64,000 nt of DNA. It comes from Holophaga foetida DSM 6591. GTDB lineage: Bacteria; Acidobacteriota; Holophagae; Holophagales; Holophagaceae. Of this stretch, positions 33,587 to 42,880 are shown piece by piece. Below the pieces are notes generated by a model. The model was not told the origin of the DNA and searched no databases. It worked only from the letters and a program-made list of their open reading frames with translations. The DNA lies in NCBI RefSeq assembly GCF_000242615.2, contig NZ_KI912268.1, forward strand, positions 3,376,815 through 3,440,814, given 5' to 3'. Position numbers and translations under genes: made by a program. Position 1 is the stretch's first letter. Each line of letters opens with the position of its first letter.

Positions 33587-35059
33587 GTGATCAAGTCATT
33601 CTGGGAAGGTCTCGGGGCCCGCTTCGGGGATAGGGGACGTCTGGGGCTTAGTCTGGGCACCGTGTTTATCGTGGTGCTACTGGTGGCAGGGAGCTACTGG
33701 ATCTTGCGGCCGGAGTACCAGGTGCTCTTCGGTGATCTCAGTCCCCAGGACGCTGCTGCCATGACGGCAGAACTGGAACGCCAGAAGATGCCCTACACCC
33801 TCTCTGATCAAGGAGGGGGGCGGACTTCCATCCTGATGGAAAAGGCTGAAGTCTACAAAACGCGAATCAAACTCATGGGCAAAGAGATCCCTTTGCATGG
33901 GGCTGTTGGGTTTGAACTCTTCAACAACAGTGATTTCGGGATGACTGAATTTGCTCAGAAGATCAATTACCAGCGAGCCCTCCAGGGAGAGCTGACCCGG
34001 ACCATCCTTTCTCTGTCCGAGATCAGGGATGCGCGGGTTCTCTTGGCTCTTCCTGAACAGGGCCTGTTCAAACAGGCTTCCAGTAAACCCAAGGCTTCCG
34101 TGACCCTGACCCTGAAGGATGGGATGCATCTGCGCGGTGAGCAGGTGGGGGGTATCCAAAGGCTGGTGGCTGCCGCGGTTCCTGGCATCCAGGCTCAGGA
34201 CGTCACCTTGGTGGATCAGAACGGTGTGGCCCTTACCCGGGTAAGCGATAGCGAGTCGGAAGCTGGCTGGGCGGGCGGGACGCGCCTGGATCTGAAGAAG
34301 GAAACGGAAAACTACCTTTCCCGCAAGGCAGGGGTGGTACTCGAACGGGCTCTGGGACCCGGCCAAGCCCTGGCCAGCGTCGATGTGTCGCTGGACATGG
34401 ATCGTGTTCAGACCAGCACCGAGGAGATTATTGGGGCCCCCAGCCGGACCGGAGAGGTGCCCTCGGGCATCGTGGTGCGAGAGCGGGAGACCAACCGAGA
34501 AGGAGAGGTTCCCCTTCGTCCCGGCGGCGGAAACGAGGGGAAGTCCCCCCTCCTGGGGGGCAGTCGTCAGAGCGAGACTGAATACGCGGTTGGAAAGCGA
34601 GTGGAGCAGGTTGTGACCCAGCCTGGTGCCGTTCGCCGGATCCAGGTGGCCGTGGTGGTCCACCGGGCTCTGTCCGCTGAACAGCAGGACCGCCTGCGGG
34701 CCATGGTGTTGGCCAGTGTTGGGGGAAGCTCGGACCGAGGGGATGAGGTGGTGCTCCAGACCTTGGATGGCCTGGGGGGTGCTGCGGAGTCCCAACGGCC
34801 GGTACCAGGAATCGTTCAGGTGCCTGAAGGGAAGGCCGAAAGTGCGGGCTTCCCTGTTCCGCAAACGGATAGGTCCCCCAAGGGGTGGATGCTCCTTGCA
34901 GCAGGAGCCGCCCTGGCGGTCTTGGCTGCTTTGGGCTGGGCCATGCGTCCAGGCAAAGCTCCCTTGCCCGACACCTTGTCTGATGCTCAGCGCGAGGCTG
35001 CCTTGGCCCAGATCAAGGCCTGGATGGGTGGCAGTGGCTTTGAGGGGGGCAACTCATGA
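33587..35059 (+). CDS. fliF: Flagellar MS-ring protein FliF
   Basis: 490 residues, starting at GTG 33587 after GGGAG. A first membrane helix (about 22-42), the YscJ/FliF ring-building domain (LFGDLSPQDAAAMTAELERQKMPYTL..., DFGMTEFAQKINYQRALQGELTRTI), and a second helix near residue 435 are visible. It is somewhat shorter than the common 530-560 residues. The C-terminal tail, which normally binds FliG, is short and ends at the ATGA overlap with the next gene. Confidence 0.96.
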   Translation: MIKSFWEGLGARFGDRGRLGLSLGTVFIVVLLVAGSYWILRPEYQVLFGDLSPQDAAAMTAELERQKMPYTLSDQGGGRTSILMEKAEVYKTRIKLMGKEIPLHGAVGFELFNNSDFGMTEFAQKINYQRALQGELTRTILSLSEIRDARVLLALPEQGLFKQASSKPKASVTLTLKDGMHLRGEQVGGIQRLVAAAVPGIQAQDVTLVDQNGVALTRVSDSESEAGWAGGTRLDLKKETENYLSRKAGVVLERALGPGQALASVDVSLDMDRVQTSTEEIIGAPSRTGEVPSGIVVRERETNREGEVPLRPGGGNEGKSPLLGGSRQSETEYAVGKRVEQVVTQPGAVRRIQVAVVVHRALSAEQQDRLRAMVLASVGGSSDRGDEVVLQTLDGLGGAAESQRPVPGIVQVPEGKAESAGFPVPQTDRSPKGWMLLAAGAALAVLAALGWAMRPGKAPLPDTLSDAQREAALAQIKAWMGGSGFEGGNS

Positions 35060-35685
35060 ACCAGTCGCTCTTCCTTCCAGAAGCCCCCATGGTTTCCCTC
35101 GGCAATGAACGGAAGGCCGCACTGTTGCTGCATTCCCTTGGCGAAGAGGATAGGGCATGGTTGCTAGGGCAGGTGGATACGACTGAACGGCATTCCCTTG
35201 AACGCATGCTCCAGGAGTTGCAGGAGTTGGGCATTCCTGAAGATCCGGGAATCATCGGGGAGGTGATTGCCCAAGCCCCTTTGCCCTTGGCTGCCCCGGT
35301 ACGGATCGCGTCTGAGGCTAATGATTGGGAGGCCGTACTTCGGGAGGCGGACCCGGCGATTCTGGAGCGAGTGTTGCGCGACGATCCACCCGGAGTCACC
35401 GCTCGTCTGCTTCTCATGGTGGACTGGCCATGGCAAGAGCGCTTTATGGAGTGCCTGGGGGCGCTGCGGCGCCATCAAGTGACCGAACAGGTGGCCCGTT
35501 TCCGCTCAGGAGGAGGGGCTTCCAGCGGCGATTGCCTGAAACCGGCCCTCTTGGCGGCGGTGGGGCGGAGGCTGCGACAGGAGGTGGCGTCCTCCTTCTC
35601 GCCAGGGAGCAAGAGGGAAGCGGAGGGAGAAAGAAAGCGCAAGTGGTTTTCATGGAGGGCTTTGCCTCTTGAGGAGACACCATGA
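35056..35685 (+). CDS. Short FliG-like protein
   Basis: 209 residues in the position always held by fliG (between fliF and fliH), coupled to both by ATGA overlaps. The start NERKAALLLHSLGEEDRAWLLGQVDTTE resembles the FliG N-terminal domain, but the protein is far shorter than a normal FliG (about 330 residues). I see neither the EHPQ-type middle motif nor the charged torque helix. The tail is basic (KREAEGERKRKWFSW). It is either a divergent or degenerate FliG that only anchors to FliF, with a full-length FliG elsewhere, or an export/assembly adaptor. Confidence 0.6.
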   Translation: MNQSLFLPEAPMVSLGNERKAALLLHSLGEEDRAWLLGQVDTTERHSLERMLQELQELGIPEDPGIIGEVIAQAPLPLAAPVRIASEANDWEAVLREADPAILERVLRDDPPGVTARLLLMVDWPWQERFMECLGALRRHQVTEQVARFRSGGGASSGDCLKPALLAAVGRRLRQEVASSFSPGSKREAEGERKRKWFSWRALPLEETP

Positions 35686-36494
35686 GCCACCCCGCCCTGG
35701 CTAAGGTCTTTCTTGAACCTCTCGAGGGGGAGAAGCGAACTCGCCTACTCCGCCGACGAGGGGAGCCTCTGGCTGTCAGATCGGAATCCGACGTTCGTCA
35801 AGGGGGAGCTGGGGCGGAGCTCCCCTCCCAACCCCAGAGGGACCCCAGGGAGGAGGCCTTTCAAGCTGGTCTTGCTGAAGGGCGCGCAAGGCTCCTGGAG
35901 GAAGAGCGTGCAAAAGCCCATGAGGAGGGCTTCACGCGAGGCTTGGCTGAGGGAAAAGAAGAGGGGCGCAGGGACGTGATTCGCAAATCCCAGGATGCCC
36001 AGGCGGCCATCGAAGATCGGCTAGGCACTTTGGACCAGTGGCTTAAATCCATTCCGGAACAGCTTCGGGTGGAATTGGCAGCCCGTCTGGCTGCTTTGGA
36101 AGACGAGATGGTGGCTTTGAGCTTTTCCGCCATCTGTCGGGTCCTTGGAGAGAAAATCGTGCGCCGGGAGGTGGTGGCCGCTAAGGTCAGGCACGCCATC
36201 GAGCAATGCTGCGGTTCCGGCGCCTACAGCCCCTTGGTGGGGTTGGTTGCAATCCATGTCCACCCGAAGGACTACGAAGGGCTTGAGACTGATCCTGTCT
36301 TGGCTCAGTGGCTTCAAAAACGACAGGGAGGGATTCCCGCCTGGGTTCCGGATGATCAGGTCCGCCTTGGGGGATGTATTGTCAGGTCCAGCCAGGGGAG
36401 CCTGGATGCCAGGCTTGAGACCGAGTTGGGGTCTTTATCTGATCTGTTGATTCAGGCCAGGGCTTCGGTTTTACCGGCTGGGGAGAATGGATGA
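35682..36494 (+). CDS. fliH: Flagellar export regulator FliH
   Basis: 270 residues. A long helical coiled-coil region with Gly-Glu repeats (EAFQAGLAEGRARLLEEERAKAHEEGFTRGLAEGKEEG, about 65-105) and the C-terminal FliH/YscL domain (FSAICRVLGEKIVRREVVAAKVRHAIE...) are clear. FliH binds and controls the FliI ATPase and links it to the C ring. It overlaps fliI by ATGA. Confidence 0.92.
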   Translation: MSHPALAKVFLEPLEGEKRTRLLRRRGEPLAVRSESDVRQGGAGAELPSQPQRDPREEAFQAGLAEGRARLLEEERAKAHEEGFTRGLAEGKEEGRRDVIRKSQDAQAAIEDRLGTLDQWLKSIPEQLRVELAARLAALEDEMVALSFSAICRVLGEKIVRREVVAAKVRHAIEQCCGSGAYSPLVGLVAIHVHPKDYEGLETDPVLAQWLQKRQGGIPAWVPDDQVRLGGCIVRSSQGSLDARLETELGSLSDLLIQARASVLPAGENG

Positions 36495-37999
36495 CGTCTT
36501 CAACCGAAGCTCATCTGCCCCCCAAAGACCATCTCCGCTCGGAATCACTGAGGGGGTTAACAGAGAGGGTGCGTCACGCGGAGCTGGGACGGCGCTTTGG
36601 TGCTGTGCGGTCTCTGCATGGTTTGGCTATTGAGGCCATCGGTCCAAAGGGTCACGTGGGTGAACTCTGTGCCATTCTCCCGCCAGGCATGCCTATCCCA
36701 TCCCGCCTTGGGGATTTGCTGAGGTCCGGCCTCCAGATCCAAGGTGGTCTGTTAGGGGCCGCTGGTGCTCAGGCCACCGTCCCAGCTTCACAGGTTCCTG
36801 TGCTTGCCGAGATTGTCGGTATTCAGACGGATCATGTGACGCTGCTTCCCTTCGGCGGGACCCAAGGCTTGGTTGCTGGAGGGACGGTAGTAGCTCTGGG
36901 GGATCAGTCCCGTATCCCCGTGGGTGATGCCCTGCTGGGGCGAGTTATTGACGGCTTTGGAAGGCCGTTGGATGGGCAGCCATCTGTAAGCACTCTGGTT
37001 TCCCGTCCACTGAAAGGGCGTCCCAGCAATCCCATGCGCCGCCCCCGGATCGACAAGGTTTTGGAAACAGGTGTTCGCAGTATTGACGCTCTGCTTACGC
37101 TTGGCCAGGGGCAGCGTATGGGCATCTTTGCGGGTAGTGGCGTGGGGAAAAGCACCCTCCTTGGGATGATCGCCCGGCATGTCAAAGCTGATGTGAATGT
37201 CATAGCGCTTATTGGGGAACGTGGCCGTGAAGTGCGGGAGTTCATTGAGAAGCACCTGGGGCCTGAGGGGAGGAAACGTTCGGTGGTCGTGGTGGCCACG
37301 GCAGACCAGCCTGCTCTTGCACGCATTCGCGCCGCCCACGCAGCCATTGCTATCGCAGAGTATTTCCGAGAGCAGGGACAACAGGTCCTCTTGACCATGG
37401 ACTCCATCACGCGCCTTGCCATGGCTCGGCGAGAAGTCGGGCTTTCGGCGGGTGAGCCGCCCACAGCGAGGGGCTATACCCCTTCCGTCTTCGCAGAGCT
37501 TCCTGAACTTTGCGAGCGCTGTGGTACTTCCGCCTCTGGCGGTTCCATCACAGCCCTTCTGACTGTCCTTGTGGAAGGTGACGACTTCAATGAGCCGGTT
37601 TCTGATGCTCTTAGGGCCATCCTGGACGGGCATATCGTTCTCTCCCGACAGTTAGCGCACCAAGGGCAATATCCAGCCATCGACCTCTTGAAAAGCGCCA
37701 GCCGTTTGTTACCTGACCTCACGACATCAGAAGAGCGCGTGCTTCTGATGGAGGCCGTCCGAATTCTCTCCCTGCTTGAGCGGAATCGACAGATGGTGGA
37801 GTTGGGAGCCTACGAGAAGGGGTCCAACCCTGAGCTGGATGCAGCACTGGCTTGTCAACCACAGCTCTTGGCTTGGTTGCGCCAGGCCGAGGGGGGGATC
37901 ACGAGGGCCGCGGCCTTGCAGGAGTTGGCGGCGTGGCGGAAGTCATTTGAAGAGAGGCGTTCTGCCGAAGGCAAAACATTCGGTAAGGGGGTTGCATGA
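36491..37999 (+). CDS. fliI: Flagellum-specific export ATPase FliI
   Basis: 502 residues. It shows the F1-type ATPase fold with Walker A GSGVGKST (residues 215-222, K220), the RGREVREFIEKHL segment, Walker B (QQVLLTMDSITRLAMARREVG) and ATPase signature region SVFAELPELCERCG. FliI unfolds and delivers export substrates together with FliH and FliJ. About 50 residues longer than many FliI proteins at the ends. Confidence 0.97.
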   Translation: MTSSTEAHLPPKDHLRSESLRGLTERVRHAELGRRFGAVRSLHGLAIEAIGPKGHVGELCAILPPGMPIPSRLGDLLRSGLQIQGGLLGAAGAQATVPASQVPVLAEIVGIQTDHVTLLPFGGTQGLVAGGTVVALGDQSRIPVGDALLGRVIDGFGRPLDGQPSVSTLVSRPLKGRPSNPMRRPRIDKVLETGVRSIDALLTLGQGQRMGIFAGSGVGKSTLLGMIARHVKADVNVIALIGERGREVREFIEKHLGPEGRKRSVVVVATADQPALARIRAAHAAIAIAEYFREQGQQVLLTMDSITRLAMARREVGLSAGEPPTARGYTPSVFAELPELCERCGTSASGGSITALLTVLVEGDDFNEPVSDALRAILDGHIVLSRQLAHQGQYPAIDLLKSASRLLPDLTTSEERVLLMEAVRILSLLERNRQMVELGAYEKGSNPELDAALACQPQLLAWLRQAEGGITRAAALQELAAWRKSFEERRSAEGKTFGKGVA

Positions 38000-38502
38000 G
38001 CGTTGACCTTCGGGGGTTCAGCTATGCTCTGGAGCCTTTGAGGCAGCAGCGCCAATGGCGCTTGGACCGCCTGCTGGTCCAGCTCGGGAGCCTGCAAACC
38101 CGCATCCACGAGATCGAAAAAGAACTCGAACAGCGCAATGAATCATTCTCTATGCTTAGTCGAGATATCGGCTTGGAGCGATCCAAAGGTATCTCCCAAT
38201 CCTGTTTTTCTCTCCAACTCCATTGGCTGGTTCGCTTGAAAACAGAGATCTTGGGTCTTCAGGATGATCTATTCAGGCTGCGTGAGGAGCGGGTTCAATT
38301 GCGCGCTAAGTGCCTCGTGCAGCAATATAAGCTGGATGTGTTGGATACCCATCGAAAAGACTGCATCGCCGAATTCTCTGTTGGTGAAACGAATCGCATG
38401 GCCAAAGAAGCTGATCGGGATTGGCTGACCATGCGGTCCAGGCGCTCAGAGTTTGACCCGAAAAGCCGACCCAAGCTTCGCAAAACCTGGGGTGGCGCAT
38501 GA
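37996..38502 (+). CDS. fliJ: Flagellar export chaperone FliJ-like protein
   Basis: 168 residues, mostly coiled coil (about 15-135), directly after fliI with an ATGA overlap and before fliK, the usual place of fliJ. The opening FSYALEPLRQQRQWRLDRLLVQLGSLQTRI resembles the FliJ helix that sits in the FliI ring. FliJ sequences are poorly conserved, so position and coiled-coil form carry most of the weight. Confidence 0.82.
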   Translation: MSVDLRGFSYALEPLRQQRQWRLDRLLVQLGSLQTRIHEIEKELEQRNESFSMLSRDIGLERSKGISQSCFSLQLHWLVRLKTEILGLQDDLFRLREERVQLRAKCLVQQYKLDVLDTHRKDCIAEFSVGETNRMAKEADRDWLTMRSRRSEFDPKSRPKLRKTWGGA

Positions 38503-39602
38503 CCCAGGTTGCGAACCTCAAACTGGTCACCCCCTCGGCTTCGAGCCTAGCGGACACAGCTCAGGGCCAGCGAAGCCTTGGCGGGAGTCCTTCACGGGAT
38601 ATTGCCTGGCAGCGGGCTTTTGAACGAGCGCAAGAACCTGATTTCTCTGGGTGGTTTGGTTCTCTTGAAGTGGCGAGGCCTGAAGGTGGGGCGACGACAG
38701 TCCCTTGGCTAGACCTTTCTTCCGCCAAGACCTCGACCAGCTGTCCGCCGATGCTCGTTCCTGGGACCGAGAAGGCCACCCCATACGGCACTCCGGAAAG
38801 AACGCTCAGTGACAACGCCTCAGAACAGAGGGCCACAACAGAAACCCTTCCTGCGTCTGCTTTCTTGGATTCAATTGAGCCTTCTGCTCGTCCCTATGAG
38901 GAAAACGTTTCACACCACGTTCAAGTCGTGACACTTCGAGAGCATCGAGATACCAGCGATGGGAAACAGCTTGCTGGCACCTGCCATGAGCTGACTCAGG
39001 CGCTTACTCGGGCTCTGGAGGGGGCGAGAGCCAGCGTTCCTACATTGCGTGCCAGCGGACAAGAGGGGCTCACCCCATCACCCGCATGGGAAATATCCTC
39101 CATTGTCGTTACTGGGGAGGTGGCCACCCACCGTTCTTTGGAATTGATTTTCGTAGATCCGTCGGCGCAGGTTCCGGCTGAATCGGCTTTCGGGGAGGCT
39201 CCACCCATCTATTCTTCTGTGCCTGCCGTTGTCCAAGATGATGGGCTTAGCTCTGAACTGGAGCTGGCCGGAGCCGAGGGGGCTGCAAAAGCTCCTCCAG
39301 CTGCGGAGCCGTCGCCTGAAGTTCCGGTTCGTCTGCACGTTGAGTGGGCGGACGAGGGGATTCGTGTCTGGATCGGAACGCGGCTTGGTCAACCCGATCA
39401 GATGGAGCAGCTCACACTCCATCTCCAGCAGTGGTTTGCCAGTCAAGGCCAGAGTCTGGCGTCTTTGGTATGCAATGGACGCCCAGTGCCTTTGCATCGG
39501 CTGCGTCAAGGTTCCTTTGGACTTGGATCGGAGACACCACACTCTGCTGCCTCTGGTTATGGGCGTTATGCGTATTTCAATGACTTTTTGGAGGTGCCAT
39601 GA
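38499..39602 (+). CDS. fliK: Flagellar hook-length control protein FliK
   Basis: 367 residues. A long low-complexity, Ser/Thr/Ala-rich N-terminal region is followed by a C-terminal hook-control domain (about 275-345: VPVRLHVEWADEGIRVWIGTRL...LHLQQWFASQGQSLASLVCNG). FliK measures hook length and triggers the FlhB specificity switch. Position before flgD and flgE agrees. ATGA overlaps at both ends. Confidence 0.85.
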   Translation: MTQVANLKLVTPSASSLADTAQGQRSLGGSPSRDIAWQRAFERAQEPDFSGWFGSLEVARPEGGATTVPWLDLSSAKTSTSCPPMLVPGTEKATPYGTPERTLSDNASEQRATTETLPASAFLDSIEPSARPYEENVSHHVQVVTLREHRDTSDGKQLAGTCHELTQALTRALEGARASVPTLRASGQEGLTPSPAWEISSIVVTGEVATHRSLELIFVDPSAQVPAESAFGEAPPIYSSVPAVVQDDGLSSELELAGAEGAAKAPPAAEPSPEVPVRLHVEWADEGIRVWIGTRLGQPDQMEQLTLHLQQWFASQGQSLASLVCNGRPVPLHRLRQGSFGLGSETPHSAASGYGRYAYFNDFLEVP

Positions 39603-39985
39603 GCACGACTGCAGTGAGCGGTGTTTCCAACAACAGCACGATCACCCTGAATGACTTCATGCAGGTGCTGATGACCCAGCTGACGTATCAGGACCCCTTG
39701 AAGCCGATGGACAATCAGGAGTTTCTCGCCCAGATCGCCCAATTCACAGCTTTGGAACAAACGCAGCAGATGAACACCAACATCCAAACCCTGGTTAGTA
39801 ACCAGGCGGCCCAGCAGTCCATTGGCCTGATTGGCAAGACTGTTAATATAAGCACTTCAAGTGGCCCGATGTCTGGGACGGTGAAGCAGATCGATCTTTC
39901 GAGCTCTTCTCCGACACTTACGTTGAGCACGACCAGTGGAACCGTTTCCGGCATCAGCATCAGCCAGATCACTTCTGTTCAATAG
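39599..39985 (+). CDS. flgD: Flagellar hook-cap protein FlgD
   Basis: 128 residues. The N-terminal FlgD signature is clear (DFMQVLMTQLTYQDPLKPMDNQEFLAQIAQFTALEQTQQMN). It is shorter than the enterobacterial protein (about 230 residues), keeping the export/cap region plus a small beta-rich tail and lacking the FnIII/Tudor module, as in several other phyla. It scaffolds hook assembly. Confidence 0.95.
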   Translation: MSTTAVSGVSNNSTITLNDFMQVLMTQLTYQDPLKPMDNQEFLAQIAQFTALEQTQQMNTNIQTLVSNQAAQQSIGLIGKTVNISTSSGPMSGTVKQIDLSSSSPTLTLSTTSGTVSGISISQITSVQ

Positions 39986-39994
39986 GGAGCAACC

Positions 39995-41170
39995 ATGATC
40001 GACTCGATTTCCATCGCGCAGACCGGTTTGCAGGGGTTTCAGGACGGGCTTCGAACCATTGCCAACAACACCGCCAACCTGAACACTCCAGGGTTCAAGG
40101 GTGCCAGTACGCAATTTGCGGACATGTTCTACGGTGGAAGCTCCAGTGGGGGCAGCTGGCGATTTGGGCAATGCGGCTATGGGGTGAATACTCTGGGCAC
40201 TTCTCTTAACTTCAAGCAGGGCCAACTCCAAAGCACAGACAACGCACTTGACCTAGCCATCGATGGGAAAGGCTTTTTCACCCTTCGGGACAGCAGTGGG
40301 AATATCCACTACAGCAAAGATGGCCAATTCAAGTTCAATAGTGATGGGGTTCTGATTTCCTCCACCACTGGAGAGGAGGTGCTGGCATTGGATGGCGGTG
40401 CGCTAACCAATATCAGTTTGACAAATCTTCGCACCAACCCCGCCAAGGCGACTTCGACGATTACCTTCACTGGCAATCTCTCCTCCTCCGCGACGACGAA
40501 TACGATAAGCAATGTGACAGTAATCGACTCGGCTGGGAGTAGTCATTCTCTTAGTCTTGTCTTTACGCCGGTTAGCGGCTCCTCCAATACGTGGACCGTA
40601 GCTCTGATGGACGGAACTACTTCGGTTGGGAGCGGCACTATAGCCTTCAGCGGCGGGCAGCCGGTGTCCGGCAGCAATTCGGTGGCCGTGACCTATACGC
40701 CCACTGGTGGAACCGCCGTCGCGTTGACTCTGGACTTCTCTAGCAATGTGACCTCGTACGACTCTGGGAGTTCCTCATCCCTCGCAGTCGCTAGCCAGAA
40801 TGGATACTCCGCCGGCACCCTCACCAAGGAGACCTTCGATGGCACCGGCACGCTTGTCCTGACCTATTCCAATGGGCAAACGGTCAAGAGCAAGCAGCTG
40901 GCCCTCGGGCAGTTTAGATCCGAAGAGGATGTGGAATCAGTGGGTAATAACGAATTTGGTGTCAAGAATGGGCATGCCTGGCAGGTTGGGGTGGCGAGCA
41001 CAGGGGAGTTTGGAGCCATTCAGTCTGGCGAAGTCGAAATGTCCAATGTTGACCTTTCCAAGGAGTTCAGCAGTCTCGTGATTATGCAGCGTGGCTACCA
41101 GGCCTGCTCCCAGGTCGTATCGACGGCGAGCGAAATGCTGACTTCTCTCTACGGCATGTCGAAAGGTTGA
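39995..41170 (+). CDS. flgE: Flagellar hook protein FlgE
   Basis: 391 residues. The N-terminal rod-type helix (IAQTGLQGFQDGLRTIANNTANLNTPGFKG) and C-terminal VDLSKEFSSLVIMQRGYQACSQVVSTASEMLTSLYG are diagnostic. The middle carries a variable Ser/Thr-rich domain. It builds the hook. It follows flgD by 9 bp, the standard pairing. Confidence 0.96.
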   Translation: MIDSISIAQTGLQGFQDGLRTIANNTANLNTPGFKGASTQFADMFYGGSSSGGSWRFGQCGYGVNTLGTSLNFKQGQLQSTDNALDLAIDGKGFFTLRDSSGNIHYSKDGQFKFNSDGVLISSTTGEEVLALDGGALTNISLTNLRTNPAKATSTITFTGNLSSSATTNTISNVTVIDSAGSSHSLSLVFTPVSGSSNTWTVALMDGTTSVGSGTIAFSGGQPVSGSNSVAVTYTPTGGTAVALTLDFSSNVTSYDSGSSSSLAVASQNGYSAGTLTKETFDGTGTLVLTYSNGQTVKSKQLALGQFRSEEDVESVGNNEFGVKNGHAWQVGVASTGEFGAIQSGEVEMSNVDLSKEFSSLVIMQRGYQACSQVVSTASEMLTSLYGMSKG

Positions 41171-41175
41171 TAAAC

Positions 41176-41976
41176 ATGTCAGTACCTTTTGATGCACCCA
41201 GGCAGATTGAACGCTGGCGCCAGTTATTTTGCTGGACTTCCGCACAGCGCCTGCAGGTGGAAACATCCGTGTCGGCATGTGTTGAGCGCTGGCGCGAGGC
41301 CTGGAGTTTGCCGCTTCTCGGATCAAGGCCAGATGCCTCTTCAGTCGAAACGGTTGTGAATGACTGGATGCCCGTAACCTCTAATGGGGGACTTTGGTTT
41401 GCGGTGGAAAAGGGCGGGACACGGCCTGAAGGCCTTGTCCAGGCACTCTTCGGAGATACGACCACAAGTGCCAGTCATTCAGGACGCCTTGCGGAAGAAA
41501 TGGCAGAATCGGCCTGGACCGATCTTCTGCTGCGCTTGGCCACTCTTGGCCAAGGAGGTGAAGTAAGTGCCAAGGGGCTCCCAGAGCAGGATCTTGAGGA
41601 GGTGCTGAGGCCTTGGTCTGGGGGGATGGTCATCCCAGTCTCCTGTGGCCAGGTAATCTTCAGGCTTCTCATCTGCTGTGGACGGGTGGCTCGTATGGTC
41701 GCTCCCCAATCGCGTGCGCCACTGCCAAAGCTTCCCCCATTGTCACCACTGTTGAAGGCGTTGGCCCCAATTCCCATCCGCTTGCAGGTGGAGACCCAGG
41801 AAATGGACATCAACCTGGGCTCGCTCGTTGCCATTAAGGCGGGTTCTGTTTTAAAGACGCTCCATCACCTGGAAGTGCCTTTGCGGGTTTCTTTGGCGGG
41901 TTCGCCAGGTGGGAACTTGCTTGAAGGGTTTCTCGGGAAGCGGGAAGGTTATAGAGCTCTGGAGATTCTTTCGTAG
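41176..41976 (+). CDS. FliM-like C-ring protein (divergent, no CheY-binding N-terminus)
   Basis: 266 residues from the ATG at 41176; a TTG at 41167 overlapping the flgE stop is an alternative. The C-terminal 75 residues form a SpoA/SURF1-type C-ring domain (PIRLQVETQEMDINLGSLVAIKAGSVLKTL...). The upstream part is only loosely like the FliM middle domain, and the N-terminal EIDALL-type CheY-binding peptide is absent. It sits just before fliN, where fliM is expected. It may be a divergent FliM or a second C-ring protein. Confidence 0.65.
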   Translation: MSVPFDAPRQIERWRQLFCWTSAQRLQVETSVSACVERWREAWSLPLLGSRPDASSVETVVNDWMPVTSNGGLWFAVEKGGTRPEGLVQALFGDTTTSASHSGRLAEEMAESAWTDLLLRLATLGQGGEVSAKGLPEQDLEEVLRPWSGGMVIPVSCGQVIFRLLICCGRVARMVAPQSRAPLPKLPPLSPLLKALAPIPIRLQVETQEMDINLGSLVAIKAGSVLKTLHHLEVPLRVSLAGSPGGNLLEGFLGKREGYRALEILS

Positions 41977-42020
41977 GGTCGCTGTATTAAAAAATTAACA
42001 ATTAATTATTGAGAGCAACA

Positions 42021-42359
42021 ATGACATCTTCCGAAATACCCAATGTTCTGACGTTGACCATGAGTGAGTTGGAGGCAACTTCTTCTTCGGCGGGGGCTCC
42101 GGCGGTCTTAGGGGCATCATTGCCCAACCCCCTCCACCAGGTACGAACCCGAATCAGCGTTTGTGTGGGCGGGGCTGAGATCACCATCGGAGACCTGATG
42201 GGTCTGCGGGAGCAGCAGGTTCTGACCCTGGATCGAACGGTAGAGCAGCCTGTCGATATTCTCCTGGAAGGGAAGGTCATTGCCAGGGGGATACTGGTCG
42301 CAGTCGAAGACACCTTCGGGGTTCGGGTGACCGAGCTACCCGTGCCTCTGAATCCTTGA
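42021..42359 (+). CDS. fliN: Flagellar C-ring protein FliN
   Basis: 112 residues from the ATG at 42021, with GAGAG six bases upstream. The SpoA domain (VRTRISVCVGGAEITIGDLMGLREQQVLTLDRTVEQPVDILLEGKVIARGILVAVEDTFGVRVTEL) is the typical FliN C-terminus. It forms the base of the C ring and docks FliH. It lies in the order fliM-fliN-fliO-fliP. Confidence 0.93.
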   Translation: MTSSEIPNVLTLTMSELEATSSSAGAPAVLGASLPNPLHQVRTRISVCVGGAEITIGDLMGLREQQVLTLDRTVEQPVDILLEGKVIARGILVAVEDTFGVRVTELPVPLNP

Positions 42360-42367
42360 ATTCGTTC

Positions 42368-42880
42368 ATGATGCCGTTTTGGGTCACCTGTTTGAATTTC
42401 CTTACCGCTTTTAGGCGGTGGAGTTGGTGCGTTTTCTTTTGTTTTGCCGGATGCATTATGGTTGCCGGGGAGGCCCCGGTGCCCACGGCCAAGCCCGTCG
42501 GGGTGGTGGATCTTCCTGCCAGCCTTCCTCTCCGTCGAGATGGAGGCACGTTGGCCGACTCCACAGGCGTTGGTGCTTTGCGCGGTGGGTTCCTGGTTCT
42601 CTTGCTCTTGGGTGGGGGATCCTGGTGTCTGTGGCGGTGGCTTCTGGCTAGACGGTCTCAACCCGAATCATCCATCAAGGAATGGCGGAAGTGGCTTTTC
42701 GCCGCAGTACCTTCCTCGGGAGTCAAGGTCCTCGAATCTACCCGTCTCACCACGCGGGCATCCCTTCATGTTGTTCAGTGGGATGGCAAGGAATGGCTGG
42801 TTGGATGCACGGAGCATGGCTTGAATCTGCTTGCGGAGCGGCCCATTAAAGAGCCTGACGTGACTCGGGAGCAAGCATGA
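42368..42880 (+). CDS. fliO: FliO-like flagellar export-gate assembly protein
   Basis: 170 residues from the ATG at 42368; a TTG at 42356 overlapping the fliN stop would add four residues. An N-terminal hydrophobic signal/helix, a second membrane helix (about 75-92, GGFLVLLLLGGGSWCLWRWLL) and a cytoplasmic tail with STRLTTRASLHVVQWDGKEWLVGCTEHGLNLL match the FliO pattern. Sequence conservation of FliO is low, so position between fliN and fliP is the main support. FliO helps FliP assemble. ATGA overlap with fliP. Confidence 0.82.
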   Translation: MMPFWVTCLNFLTAFRRWSWCVFFCFAGCIMVAGEAPVPTAKPVGVVDLPASLPLRRDGGTLADSTGVGALRGGFLVLLLLGGGSWCLWRWLLARRSQPESSIKEWRKWLFAAVPSSGVKVLESTRLTTRASLHVVQWDGKEWLVGCTEHGLNLLAERPIKEPDVTREQA

